Shown: one piece after another, positions 48,794 through 60,210 of the stretch | Layout of the letters: each line of letters begins with the position of its first letter | Numbering within the stretch: position 1 is the first letter of the stretch | NCBI GenBank assembly: GCA_024336345.1 | Contig: JANFOG010000003.1 | Location: 186,001 to 250,000 of the forward strand | Reading direction: 5' to 3' | From: Mariannaea sp. PMI_226 | Taxonomy: Eukaryota; Ascomycota; Sordariomycetes; Hypocreales; Nectriaceae | Length of the DNA: 64,000 nucleotides | Notes under the pieces: generated by a model | Database searches by the model: none | Told to the model about the DNA's origin: nothing | What the model saw: the letters and a program-made list of their open reading frames with translations, nothing else | Translations under genes and position numbers: made by a program

Positions 48794-50159
48794 CTAAGCG
48801 GGCGTGTGGAAGAGGCGAAGGATGCCCTCGTACATGCCGAACATGATGGCCGCACTAGGAACGGTTCGCATCAGATGGGGGGTCAGGCCTCCGTAGAGAC
48901 CCATCAGACCCTCTTCGATCCATACGAGCTTGAAGCACTGAACGAGGCCAGTGTATTTGGGCAGGCCATTTTCCATTGGAGCTTGTCGTAGTCGTGTTCG
49001 TGCAACCTGGTTTAACTGGAGTTAGCATTGCTTTGAAAAGCTCGAACCAAAAGGATGTGATGGCAATCTCACCTCATGCGGGTACGCGATGACAGCAGCC
49101 ACAAGCTTAGCACCACCAGCGGCACATGAGTTTCCAAGCCAATCAATCGTCGTGTCCCACGCCGTCTTCTCTCTTCCACTGCGTACGATTTCAGCCTCTC
49201 TACGGGCGAGAGACACCTTCATCTGCTCATAGAGCATCCACTGCATTGTTGACTCGACGACACCGAGGTAGCTGGCGCTCATGCCGCGATACAGACTTCG
49301 GATTCCTTCATCTCGAATGACCTGACGCACACAGTCGTAGCTGTTGCGGTATTGGCGTATCTTGGCGCCACCACTGCGCTCTGAAACGTTCTTGTCGAGC
49401 TGCAGTCGGGTCTTGACCATCCAGATTGGGTTCGTGACGGTGGAAGTGACGACTCCTGCGGCGACACCTGCGGAGAGATGTACCCAGGCAGCCTCTTCGC
49501 CATTATTCGCGTATTGGGAGATGAGACGCTTGCCGTTGCCATAAACGTAGAAGTTGATGGCCCGGGCAGGGATGACGCCGACGAGATTTGGGCCGAGGCC
49601 TTTGAATAGAGCACGCCATCCCTCAGTTTTGTATACTGCGCCGAGGATTTGGAGGGTATCTGTGAGGTGGTAGAGGGCGGCTCTGGCGGGGTTGAGACGA
49701 CCCAGGACTTGAGCCTGGGCCTCGCGGGAGGCACGAATCTGTGCTTGGTAGAAATCGGATTGGAGACGAGTTTTGAGGACGTCTAGAGGAGCAGTGAGGG
49801 TTGCAGCTGTCATGCCACCGACTCTAAAATTGGCCGTTAGTGTCACAGGTTCGTAATTCTTCTTCTTTTCCCCTCGAATTTCTGGGCGGTCTAGATCACC
49901 GAGAAGAAGTGTCTTGTAGGGGCATTATTTTGGGAACATACCCTCCAGCAAACATGTGCACCCATGATTTCGCGAAGGGCAACGCCTTCACGTTTCCCTG
50001 TACAGGTGTGTCATCTGGGATAACATCGCCTGTCTCCCTCGACTGGATAAGAGCGGCATGCTCTCTGGGGACTGTGGTGTGGTGGAAGGGCCTTTCATCG
50101 CGGCCGGCAGCGAGAGAGTTTGATGATGGAGAAAGCGACATTTGGGAGGCAACCGTCAT
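48794..50159 (-). CDS. RIM2: Mitochondrial carrier, RIM2-type (pyrimidine nucleotide exchanger)
   Basis: Three exons (50159-49942, 49823-49073, 49006-48794) give 393 residues, close to yeast Rim2 (377). Three carrier repeats each show the Px[D/E]xx[K/R]x[K/R] signature: TAPLDVLKTRLQ, TNPIWMVKTRLQ and AYPHEVARTRLRQ (the last rebuilt across a splice). The Trp in NPIWMVKTR and the RAINFYVYGNGK segment are typical of the pyrimidine-nucleotide/NAD/folate subgroup. Rim2 exchanges pyrimidine (deoxy)nucleotides across the inner membrane, supporting mtDNA maintenance. The first 65 residues precede helix 1 and are polar. Substrate is inferred from the subgroup; introns are 118 and 66 nt. Confidence 0.9.
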
Positions 50160-51101
50160 GGCTGGATTGATGTGTCGTGAGTGTCGAGTTTAGCTGGTCT
50201 GTCTGCTGGGGAGTTCGAAATCGAGTCGAATCGAGTTGAGTCGTGTGAGGGTCTCGTCGCAGGGTTTGCGCCAAAGATGGCGGGCCAAGAAGGGAGGAGC
50301 AATGAAGGGATTCGACAAGAGCAGGTGTATGAAATCGAAATCTAGAATTTGCAGCAATGCATTGAAGAAAGAAGCAGACGTCGAAAAGGCGTCGAATGCG
50401 ACAGAAGTTGAGATTGGTTTGGTGGTGATGTAAACGAGAAGGGAAAAAAAATATTAAGTGTTGACTAACAGACTAACGTTAGCAACTGTGTGCACCACCT
50501 AAGGTAGGGAAGGTAGCAAGGTAGTCAGCATGGGAAGGAGCACGGTAGTGGCGGATTTTGGCACTTGCACCCGCCAAGCTAGCTAGAGTCGATTTTTTTT
50601 CTCTTTCTGCTCCGTAACGATTGATTTCTGGAAAGAAAAAAAAAAGTGAACTCGAACTTTGGATTGGCTACACGCGTCTGGACGGTCAGATGGATGCCCC
50701 ACCCCGGCCGGAGTGGGGATTTTATCTATTTACGATGTATGGGGGGCGCCTTGGGGGCCCGTCCCGCCGGAAGGCTCAAGAATGGGACAGTTTCATGCCC
50801 GTTTGCTCACAACGTTTAAGAACCAAATAAATGGGAACATATAAATGGTGGAATAGATTAAGTGCGGGAGTGTTCTGCGCAATCAAGGTTTATTCACAAA
50901 TGCGGCAAGGGAATCAACTGACTTGGAAATGTTGCCCAAATTTCATTGACTGTAGCCGCCACTATCACAATTTACACACTCTGTCCTGTGCTCCATGACT
51001 CTCTCAATAACAGTAAAAATGACTGCATGGCATGGCATGGCATGGCATGGCATCATGACCATCGAGATACCCAGCCGTGTCCTAATTGTGCATGCCACTC
51101 T
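50160..51101. other. Intergenic between the RIM2 start and the zinc-cluster gene end
   Basis: Holds the RIM2 promoter (TCGAGTCGAATCGAG repeats near 50220, AAGGTAG motifs near 50500-50520) and the 3' region of the zinc-cluster gene, including an ATGGC microsatellite. No gene seen. Confidence 0.55.
51025..51052. repeat. GCATG pentanucleotide microsatellite, 5 units
   Basis: Tandem GCATG units, ending in GCATCATG, about 50-80 bp beyond the stop codon of the zinc-cluster gene. Confidence 0.9.
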
Positions 51102-52744
51102 TCAAGCAGACCAATCCATTACCCCCTTGCCCATTGGGCTTAGTTGATACCTTTCCTCATCAATGCATCTAGAAATAGGCGGCTCCAAAGTTGCCAGCTG
51201 AGGCCCCTCTCTGCTTGCCAAGCTCCGACTGCGTTCCTTGAGCGCAGCCAACGTTGTCCCGGATGCCTCGTCGATGGACATGCGATGATCATCTTGGGCC
51301 ATAATAACATCCGAATGACCCGTAATGCCCTCTTCATTATCATCCGCCGAGCTTTTATGACCTGTGGTCAGACCAATGTCCTCCTTGAGCTTCTGTATTT
51401 CATCATCCGTGACCGCGCTCCAACTGCATTTGGCGTGCTTCTTGGTGCACCCCACGCACGCTGTCAGGTGCTTGATGCATGAGAATTTCAATCTTCGACA
51501 TCTATCGCAAGGGGGCTGAATCTCGTCGCCTTTGCGGAGCCGGTCAATGCCTTGCGCAATGAGCAGCTTATAGGACTCTGTGCGGCTGTCCGCAACTGAC
51601 TCGAGAGCACTTCCCTGGCGGCCATGTACCCTTGCTGAGGCCGGCGCAGGAGGGGCTTGTACAGTGATGTGCGGTGGCAATTGAGGAGGACTTGTACTGC
51701 CCAGAGTCTGTTCAGTCCCTGAAGTTGAGCGAGATGAAGCGGCCATGAATTGCTTGAGGAGTTCTTCGTGGACATCAGACACTTGGGCATTGCTGGTCCT
51801 GTCATGAACCTGGGTTGCTGACGACCGTGCGGATTGGGTGTCAGGAGGTGAATCACCGCGGCGCTGAATATCCTGCCTCCGGTGATAGAGCTTGCGATTG
51901 AGAATCCGAGCTCTCGCCGCCACCTCGTCCGCTTTCTTGTACAGCATTGACGTCCTCTGCTCAAGAATTTCAAGAGTAGCCAGCTCTACAGCTTCATCCT
52001 CCTGCAGAAGTTGGTCCAAAGGGAACCTATCCAAGGCAGGAGACCACGCCAGGCGCCAATCATCCTCGGTAATCTCCACTGGCGTTCTATTGACATAGAA
52101 CTGACACCAGCGACCGCCGTCTGCCTTAATAACTAGGGTGTAGTCATTGGGATTGGATCGAGCATACCGCACAACATCAACCCAAGTGAGGTCCTCAGCA
52201 AATGGCCGGAACTGTAGCAGGTTGATAGGCCCGTCGAAAAAAGTCTCGACGCTTCTGAGTAGACGAGGCCCTATGAGCTTCGCTCCAAGGTTGCTAGCCA
52301 GACTCTCACGTCGGTCCATTGCGCCTGTACCACCATACTAATTAGCTAATTGTCAATGAATTCTTTGAAATGTAGAAAAGGAGGCAGTGACGCCGTGTGC
52401 TATTTACTTTCGTATTGGCCGATAAGGCTAGTGATATCAGAAAAGCTGTTGCCATCCCCTTGGATGAGGTCAAGGCGGGAGCGCTTGGAGGTTGGCACAT
52501 AGTAGATGGGCCCATGGGAGTCTTGATTATTTTATCAGCATTTACGACCAAGATATGACGAGCAGAACAAAGCTAGGTAGTCATGCAAGGTTGCCAATTG
52601 AGATATTCAATGCAAAGCAATGACTGCCATCAAAAACGTACCTTGCCCAACTGCCCACCCACCTTGATGCCCTAACTGGTTTCGAGATTGTTCGGCATCA
52701 AGCTTTCGCTTCTGTTGCTTTGTTTCCATAACATTTGGAATCAT
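51102..52744 (-). CDS. Zn2Cys6 fungal-type protein with C-terminal zinc cluster, function unknown
   Basis: I join three exons: 52744-52642, 52521-52408 and 52324-51102 (479 residues). The splices give AVGQDSHGPIYYVPTSKRSR and SDITSLIGQYESAMDRRESL, a coherent, conserved-looking start (an ATG at 52729 would also fit). The cluster CDRCRRLKFSC...CVGCTKKHAKC has exact Zn2Cys6 spacing (C-x2-C-x6-C-x6-C-x2-C-x6-C) at Cys 345, 348, 355, 362, 365 and 372. Such clusters are usually near the N-terminus of transcription factors; here it follows about 340 residues, including a folded-looking N-terminal domain (LGAKLIGPRLLRSVETFF, WLRW-like WCQFYVNRTP) and a helix at 190-220. No fungal transcription-factor middle-homology region is visible. 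DNA binding is inferred only. Confidence 0.82.
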
Positions 52745-54735
52745 GGCTTTGCCAGAGGGGAGGGGGGGGATTCTGAAGGATAGTTAAGAGCAAATCTGGG
52801 GCCTTCAACTACGCAAAGGTATGTGGGATGACCGGGAACAGCGTTTGTTAGGATCCTTGTGATAGACGACAGTAGAACAAGAAATTGAAAAGACGAGGAT
52901 GGGATTTTTTTGTTGCTATATAATGATGTGTTTGGCGATCTCGTTCTCCCGATGGCTGTGACAGTGACCCCCTTCCCCTTCCAACAACATGTCTCTTGAA
53001 GCAATGCGCACAATACGTGCTTTGCAGTGATTCAAGAGCAGGACAGATGAAGTGAGAAGGAGAAGGAGAAGGTGATGGAAAGAAGGGATGGAAAGGGCGA
53101 CAGTTCCGCTCCCCATAAATAGGTCAGAATTAGATAACACATGCGTGGTGGAGAGAGAGTTAAGTCTTTTTGCAGTGAGTCTATATTACCCTCCAGCAAA
53201 GTACAAGATACAAATCATCGTCTGTCACTGGCCTGGTGGAGCTTGACAAACAGGGAGATGATATGCCAGGACAGCACGCGGAATAGTTAAAATTTCAGGC
53301 CAGGAAATGATCACAAGGAGAGCGAAACACTTTCAATGCACGTATGCATGCACTAAGCCACGAGCTAAGTTAATTTCGAACAAAGGGGTAAGCTGTTATG
53401 TCAAGAGAAAACTGACATGAGGGGAGAGAACAAAGATTCCATCACGTCAAGCTACGATTGGCGAGAAAAGCATAGACGGTGAGGAGGGTTCGTGGGAGGC
53501 AACCCGCGAGCAAGGGCAACGCCAGTGCAAATAATTGCCTCTACGGTCTAGAAGCAGGGCTATTATTACGTCGGTACTGGCGGTTTGGCTATGAGGGATA
53601 TTTCACCATGTGTGTTGGGAGGAGGGGGGTTTCCTCTTGACTTTTTATACAAGATACCTATACCTAATACCTTTGCATAGGTGGAGGTGTGACCTGTCGT
53701 CAACCTGGACTTACACTGTTCCAACAGCTTCGGGTCATGTACCGTATAGTCCTTCAGATCAACGCACCCTGGGGTCTCGGATCTCGTGTCACCCCTGGAA
53801 GAGGCTGTGCACGAGTTTAATAGAGGTCAAAGGTGAAGGGCCACTAAGACGAACCCATACAAGGGTAAAATAGATGAATCTTGAATGAAATGAGGGGTTT
53901 CAACTTGATCTGGACGAGGCAATTAATTATTCTCCGTGAGTCAAGCTCCTCTTTTTTGGTTTGGTTGCCATCAGGATGGAGACAGAAAAAGCTTGATTTT
54001 TTGGCACAAGGACCAAATGGCGGCTTTTTTCGTAAAGCGGATAAGCCGCCGACTTTGATGAATTACATGGGTAGCTAGCTACATGACGTGCCTGAGAACA
54101 GATTGAGAGAGAGGGGAGGGGAGGAGAGGGGAGGAATCACGATGCAATAAGCTGGGTCTGCATTTCTGACATCACACATGAATTGAAAAAGGTATCTTGC
54201 GAATCAACAGGCCTTGTTATTGTTTCCTCTTTAGACACTTAGGCCTGCCACGAGACGTCAGATTTGAGGCATAATTTAGACCAACCAACCAACTGACAGT
54301 CTGTCACAAAGAGAGAACTACTGTTACCCCTAATATCGTCTCGTGTTATTCAGCATCGCAGTGGACAGATTTTTCGGACAAAATCCGCATCTTCAGCTTG
54401 TGTAACCTACCAAGTGCTGCAGTATGCGGCTTGTGCAGTTCGCTCTCTTTCAATAGGCATATCATACGTTGTAAACACCTCGCCCAAATAGGAAATTTTG
54501 CATTGCTTATCAGGCACCATGCAAGGTCCTAATTGACACTTGCCCAAGGGCACAACTATGAATCTTCACACCAGCTACTAACCCCAAGCTTCCTCGACCT
54601 TCCACCCCCACCAAAGCCGCCCCAAGCTTTGCTTGCCCGCCCTTGCTCGCCCTCCCAGAAAAAGAAGCGTCATATCGAATACGCGCCCTCTCCCCCCTCC
54701 CCCCCCTCTCTTCAACCCATAACGACACATGCACA
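52745..54735. other. Intergenic, divergent promoter region of the zinc-cluster gene and LSM7
   Basis: About 2 kb without a supportable gene. It contains GGAG/GAGGGG purine repeats near 54110-54132, ATGCATGCA near 53345, and a C/T-rich leader just before LSM7. Open frames are short and featureless. Confidence 0.55.
54685..54713 (+). promoter_or_regulatory. C/T-rich leader immediately upstream of LSM7
   Basis: A pyrimidine-only block ends about 20 bp before the ATG at 54736, and probably lies in the 5' leader. Confidence 0.4.
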
Positions 54736-55359
54736 ATGTCCGATAGACCATCACACCGAGGCGGCCGAGGCGGAGCTGGCCAGGGGGGTAACTTCCGCGG
54801 TGGCAGAGGCGGAGGCCGAGGAGGCTCTGCGGGTCATAGAGAAGGAGGAGGAGCAGGAGGACACAACCAATCTGCCGAGCGCGAGCGCCCCAAGAAGGAG
54901 AATATCCTCGATCTGGCCAAGTACATGGACAAGCGAATTACTGTCAAGTTCAACGGCGGCCGTGAGGGTGAGTTCTGGAACGGATCGCGGTCGTTTTATA
55001 AGAGTGAAGGCTGTTTGGAGGCTTTGGATGCTAATGTGGTCATTCGCAGTTAATGGAACGCTAAAGGGCTACGACGCCCTCATGAATCTGGTTCTGGATG
55101 ACGTCCATGAAGTAGTACGAGGCAAGTCTTTTTTTTTTTTCCAATTTCCCAATTCAGCCCTACCGGCGTGTACTCTCCCGCAACCATATCGGACTTCAAA
55201 GCTAACTGGAACCTCTCTCTCTCCTTAGATGACGAAGGAAACGATGCGACCCGCTCCCTCGGCCTTGTCGTCGTCCGCGGAACACTCCTCGTGCTCGTCA
55301 GCCCTGTCGACGGCAGTGAAGAGATTGCCAATCCTTTCGTTCAGGCTGATGATGATTGA
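54736..55359 (+). CDS. LSM7: U6 snRNA-associated Sm-like protein LSm7 with an N-terminal RGG extension
   Basis: Three exons (54736-54967, 55050-55121, 55229-55359) give 144 residues. The Sm fold spans about 54-140: ENILDLAKYMDKRITVKFNG (Sm1), VNGTLKGYDALMNLVLDD, and SLGLVVVRGTLLVLVSP (Sm2, with the RG dipeptide). LSm7 belongs to the LSm2-8 ring on U6 snRNA in the nucleus and the LSm1-7 ring for mRNA decapping in the cytoplasm. The first 50 residues are Gly/Arg-rich with several RGG motifs, absent from yeast Lsm7. The second intron begins GCAAGT, not GT: it is the junction that yields HEVVRDDEGN, so a GC-AG intron. PAN3, another mRNA-decay factor, lies immediately downstream. Confidence 0.93.
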
Positions 55360-56103
55360 GCACCCAGATATTCTGCTACTATCCGAGGAAAAGGTGGATA
55401 ATCTGAGGAGTGGATGGTGATGATAATACCACCTTGTCAGCCACTTTTCGCGGAGGGCTTGACAGGATGGAACATCCTAAAACTTCCCAAGAAAAAAAGG
55501 GCTTCTTTACAGCCCAGTATCGATTTTACGACAATGCTCTTCAGCTTTGTCTAGAGGAGGAAAAAGAATCTAGGCACATCAGACAGCTAAAGATGTTGCC
55601 ATCGCGGATTTTTAACGCAGCATGACAAGAAAGATAGTAAGAGCAGATAGTCAGTTCTGCCAACACAACATCACATAGTACTCATCTGTCAAATCTTTTT
55701 TTTTGTTCAGAGTTAAAGTAAAGGCAAAAGAAATATTCATCAAGCCAAAAAAAAAAATGGTACTATCGTCTCGCTGCTTTCTCGCTCAGTCTCACCTAAC
55801 ATAAGCTCTCGGACACGTTATGACATCCCAAAATGAAGAAGGTCCAGCACTGATGCTGGTCCAGCACCCAACCAGTTGTTTTGCCCTCCCGCCTGTGCCA
55901 ACAAAGCAAGCAGACAAATGCCCTCCCAAGGGTCCGTTGCGCCGTTATCAGCCAGACAGGAAGACTCACCATATCCTAAGATAATCAAAATACCGGTCCT
56001 CTAGCCAAGTTATCGACAATGCTGTCTTCAAAGAGGGAAAATCTACTATGTCCTAATTTGCTTCCCCTACTGCTTTCTCGACCCTTTATGTTGATATTTT
56101 TCT
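55360..56103. other. Intergenic, convergent 3' ends of LSM7 and PAN3
   Basis: 3'UTR-like sequence with T and A runs near 55690 and 55748 and no convincing gene. A near-perfect duplication CCAGCAC...GGTCCAGCACC lies at 55841-55870. Confidence 0.5.
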
Positions 56104-58760
56104 TTAAAAGCCCCGCGCTTGTTTAGTGTTGCCTTTGACGAGCTCGCCGAACGAGGTAGCGAGTGCCTTCTTCAGCTCCTTATAGCTGACAAGGAAGCTA
56201 CTCTGTTCGTCTCGGCTCGTGAGGCATATTCTTTCATCAGTTCCGGCATCCAGCTTGTATAAGCACCGTAACATATGTCCCATATCCAGAACCGGGTTGC
56301 CGTTGCCGTCAACTTGGTGGAAAACGTAGTCTCGGAATAGCTTGAGAAGGTACCGCTCGCCATTTTCTGACCAAGCTTGATCGCCGTTAAATTCATATCG
56401 CTCGTTGATACAGCCGAGCTTCATCATTAGCCTGGCTGCCTTTCCATTCTCAATTTCTCGGAACAGGTCGGTACTCGTCTTATCAATAGCGTGTAGGCTT
56501 TCGTCCAGAGTCGTCACGATGCGACCTGAGATGCCTCGAAGGAACTCGTCAATCCCCTTCACTGCCGGCGGAGCTTGCGGTGTGAGGAGCCAAAAGATCG
56601 TATCTCTCAGTTCCACTGAGTACGTCCGGCCAACCTGTTCCAGGGACATCTTAAGATTGGTTAGGTGGATCGGTAGAGTGCTAGTCGCTAAACATAACAA
56701 AAGCCGACCGAATTGGATGAAGTCTTCTTGCTGAAGCTCCTGTATCGGACGTCTTGCATCAAACTGCACTACATCTAGAATTGAGCATGCGCTGAGGCGA
56801 ATTCGATTCTTGTCCGTCAAGATGATTTTGCTTGGATCAATGCACCGGGCTGCTAAGTTGATAGAGTGAATCGCCTTCAGTGCGTTGGCGATCTGGGTGA
56901 TGTATCCCCAAAGCGTTGCTTCTGGGATTGCCGTCTTCTGAAACCGGTTTCCGTGGGAGGGACTTGGTGATAGATGAAGCTCGGTTAATGTCTTTGAAAG
57001 GGGGTGGTAGTTTTGGACGAATATAAGGGAGCTATCGCCAAAGGCGCGAGTGGTGAAAGCGTCCAAAATCGACACGACATTGCCATTGTCGATACGCCGC
57101 CACTCCTTGACTAAACGAATAGCGTGCTCGTTGGTGAGACGATATCCTTCTAGTCTTCGAAGGCAGTACAGATTCCCTGTCTTGGTTGACATCGCCTTAT
57201 ATACCCAACTAGGATACCCAAAGATGTTGGCGTTCTTCCTGTGAGTCGTGTCCAATGCGACGAGGGAATGGTAGTTATCGAGTTGGGGGAGCTGGGAATT
57301 CGGCATAACTTGCAAAGCTGCTTCTGCCTTCTTTACGTACTCCACCCTGGTCTTCTCGTCCAGGAAGAAATCGTGGGTCATGCGATGATAGGGCATGAGA
57401 TCTTCGCGATGGGGTCCCACATGGGCGTATAAATGATGTTGTAAGGGCTGAAGAGGTGTAGGAAAGGCACCTTGTGCTTGAAAGTAGCTGGTTCCATGAC
57501 CAAGGGCGCCATGGTCGTCCGCGTATGGGTTAAATTGAGGTGTAGGTAGGCCTTGGCTCACAGAGGACATGGAAAATGGATCGAATGAGACACTGGCATC
57601 TTGAGCAGTACCATTCGGACTTGGCTGAGATTGTTTTAGAGGGAGTTTTTGGGTAGAAAAATAACTACAAACTTACCGCGGGATTGAGATCAAATGTAGG
57701 GGTAAATTCGCGGATAGCCGCGGGGTTAAAGGAGCCAGCATCGTTATCTTGAGAGTTGTTCGAGTTACCAGCTGGTAGTGCGACTTGTCAGTAGGAGTAT
57801 TACCAAAGAAAAATTAACGTGAGAAATCTGTACCAGTTAAGCCACGTGGTGTAAATGCAGGGGCGCTGGCAGCCTGAGAAGAGAAGGTCGCTTTCTTCAC
57901 GGCGGATTGGATATTTGCAGGAGTGAATGATGGTGACTCGACGTTTAAAGTCTTTTTGGATCTATATATGCCCTTTTTGTTAGTCATTTCACAAACATGA
58001 CAGTAAAACATGTTCAAAGAATACGCAGTGTTATGTCAGTTGTTGATATTAGAGATATAACCTTGCCCAAATTGACCAGCTTCATATAGCGGACCGTCAT
58101 GTGGACAACATGCCCCCAGGCTGAGAATTATGATGAGACGACCATTGACGTTTTGTCAACGAACGGTATTCGACCAAACCCATCTAGGCTGCATGTATAG
58201 TTTTGGATGTGGTGAATACTGGCCCATGCACCAAGGGCATCGGATGACGAACAAACCATCGTCTTGCCGCCAGTCGCGCAACTTCCGATTTGATGATTCA
58301 TGGCAAATCGTGGAACACGCAGTGCTTAAAAGGCGAGAACAAAGCCAGTCCTGAATTTCATGCTGAGCCGGCAAGGGGGCAACGGTTGGCTTCGCTATTC
58401 GTAGAGATGTCGGAGTCGGGTTTATGATGACGATATCTTGGCATGTGTGGGTGGCTGGCAGGTCGAGGGCATGGGCTCGAAATGGACAAGCAAAAAGGAT
58501 GTAACCTACAGGTCTTGATTGTTGTTTGTCTTATTCTGGTCATGGCTGAATGCGCAGCCTTGGTCTTCGTATCGGCAGTGGCCGTAGATAAGGACGTTTC
58601 GGCAGAGTGTGTCTTTGTTCTCTGGTACCAGCTGTTAGCATGAAGTCAATGGCAGGCGATCGCAGCGCATGCGTGGGGCAATTTACGCACCGCGTCCCTT
58701 AGGCCTTGGAGAGCCGACCTGGCGACGAAGATCGGTCGGCTGATATCGCGATGTGGCCAT
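56104..58760 (-). CDS. PAN3: PAN2-PAN3 deadenylase regulatory subunit Pan3
   Basis: Five exons (58760-58691, 58621-58510, 57961-57834, 57771-57677, 57624-56104) give 641 residues. A CCCH zinc finger is at Cys30, Cys39, Cys46 and His50 (LCRNVLIYGHCRYEDQGCAFSH-type, poly(A)-binding). A PAM2 motif for Pab1 is at 117-128 (SFNPAAIREFTP). The pseudokinase domain spans about 260-520 (YCLRRLEGYRL, VSILDAFTTRAFGD, NLAARCIDPSKIIL), with a coiled coil and C-terminal knob (LLKLFRDYVFHQVDGNG, LDMGHMLRCLYKLDAG) that bind Pan2. The complex shortens mRNA poly(A) tails in the cytoplasm. The second intron is 548 nt, far longer than any other here, with a TGACTAAC branch 14 nt before its acceptor. Each junction restores a family block. 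Confidence 0.94.
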
Positions 58761-60210
58761 GATCAGTAGAAGATGTTGAGGAAGCCGCCCCCTTTGCCGA
58801 ATCTACGACGTCTGCAAACATTGTGAGCTGGTGAGAGAACAGGCAGCGGAATTATAGCAGCAACGCGTATTATGAAGCATCAAGGCCGGAAGGGCCACGC
58901 AGAAGTTGAGCGCGTATGGTTGGACGAATAACACGTACTTGACTCTGGCAAGCATTTCCCATGGCTCAATTGATCGAGGCGACAAGCCGCCCATGGATGA
59001 CGGGAAGCGGGGGGAGTATGGGCAGGTTGGTCGAAGCAACCAGGGAGCGCGCAGGGTGGGGAAGGCCGAGTGCAGAGGGCACAGACGAAGTTCAAGAGGC
59101 GAAAGACGTCGCCCTCAGCAAACGGACCTCGATATCCGGTCGAAGGGGGGTGAGGGCTCGTAGGAGTCGTAGATATGCAAAGTATGAAGTAGGTGGGGAG
59201 GGAGTCGCTGGCCAAGGTTTGGGTTGGGACGCCAGGTCGCGAAGGAAAATGGAGAGGGGATGGTGGATACTTGCGCGCTGTCCCTCAAAGCTGGGCGATA
59301 TCGGTACATGGCACACCCAAATTGTATGGGAAGTGTACATCTGCGACCCACGCTCTGCTCCCCCGCGGCCGTCCAATGACGCCAGTAGGTGGTGCATGGG
59401 TGCATCGATGTCCATCTCCCTTTAATTGCATCAAACGCCTCCAATCGACCAACTTTTCCCAATGATACGTTGTGGTACTGCATGTCGTACAGTTCACAGC
59501 CATAAGTTGGCTATTGGCGATTGGCGGTACCTATGGACGCCCAAGCTAGTTTGCTTTTAGAAATGCAAGATATTCCCAGCTTTTCAGCATTCTGATATTG
59601 ACAAATTGTGTCCCTCTCACTCCTCTCCCTTCTTCCCCCTCCACGCCCCGATTTCATCATATTTCCTTACTTTACTTTTATACACGAGCCATCGAGGTCC
59701 GGTTAGACGAATACTCTGGGGATTTCCTGATCTCTCAAACAGGACTGTTCTTATCAAGCGCGATAGCTCTCAGCGCAAGGCCTATTGGGGGGTGCGTTTG
59801 GTTAAGCTCCACCCAAAGGCCAATCGTCATTGTCACCGACCCTCCGAGGCAGCCATCTCGATATCGGCATCGGCTTCTGCAACAACTTGCTTTTGACAAC
59901 AGATCAACTCTATCCTTTCATTGCTACTTTATTTTGACGTTGGTCCTTGCCTATACTTTGTAAAAAATTTCTTACACGAGCCGTATCTACCGCACTCTAG
60001 ATTGTTCAATTTTCTCCGTTTGGTAGAGTGTGTGCGTGTGCACTGTTGGTAATTCCGTCATTGTCAAACCAGAACTTCCCAGAGATTACCTTCCACACGC
60101 AACAACGCAATCAAATGACGACGCAGAGAAGGATATTCATGAACTGATACTGCGCGATTGCGAAAGTTTCAATTCTGTATCTTGCGGTACCCCCGATACC
60201 ACCTGAAAAG
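58761..60210. other. Intergenic, divergent promoter region of PAN3 and the UBX protein
   Basis: No supportable gene. Overlapping open frames on both strands at 58880-59500 lack protein-like composition or conserved motifs. The UBX leader is C/T-rich near 59615-59680. Confidence 0.55.

Noticed and set aside
59092..59500. Antisense frames of 107-122 codons upstream of the UBX gene
   Set aside because: Two overlapping frames without protein-like features in a promoter region.
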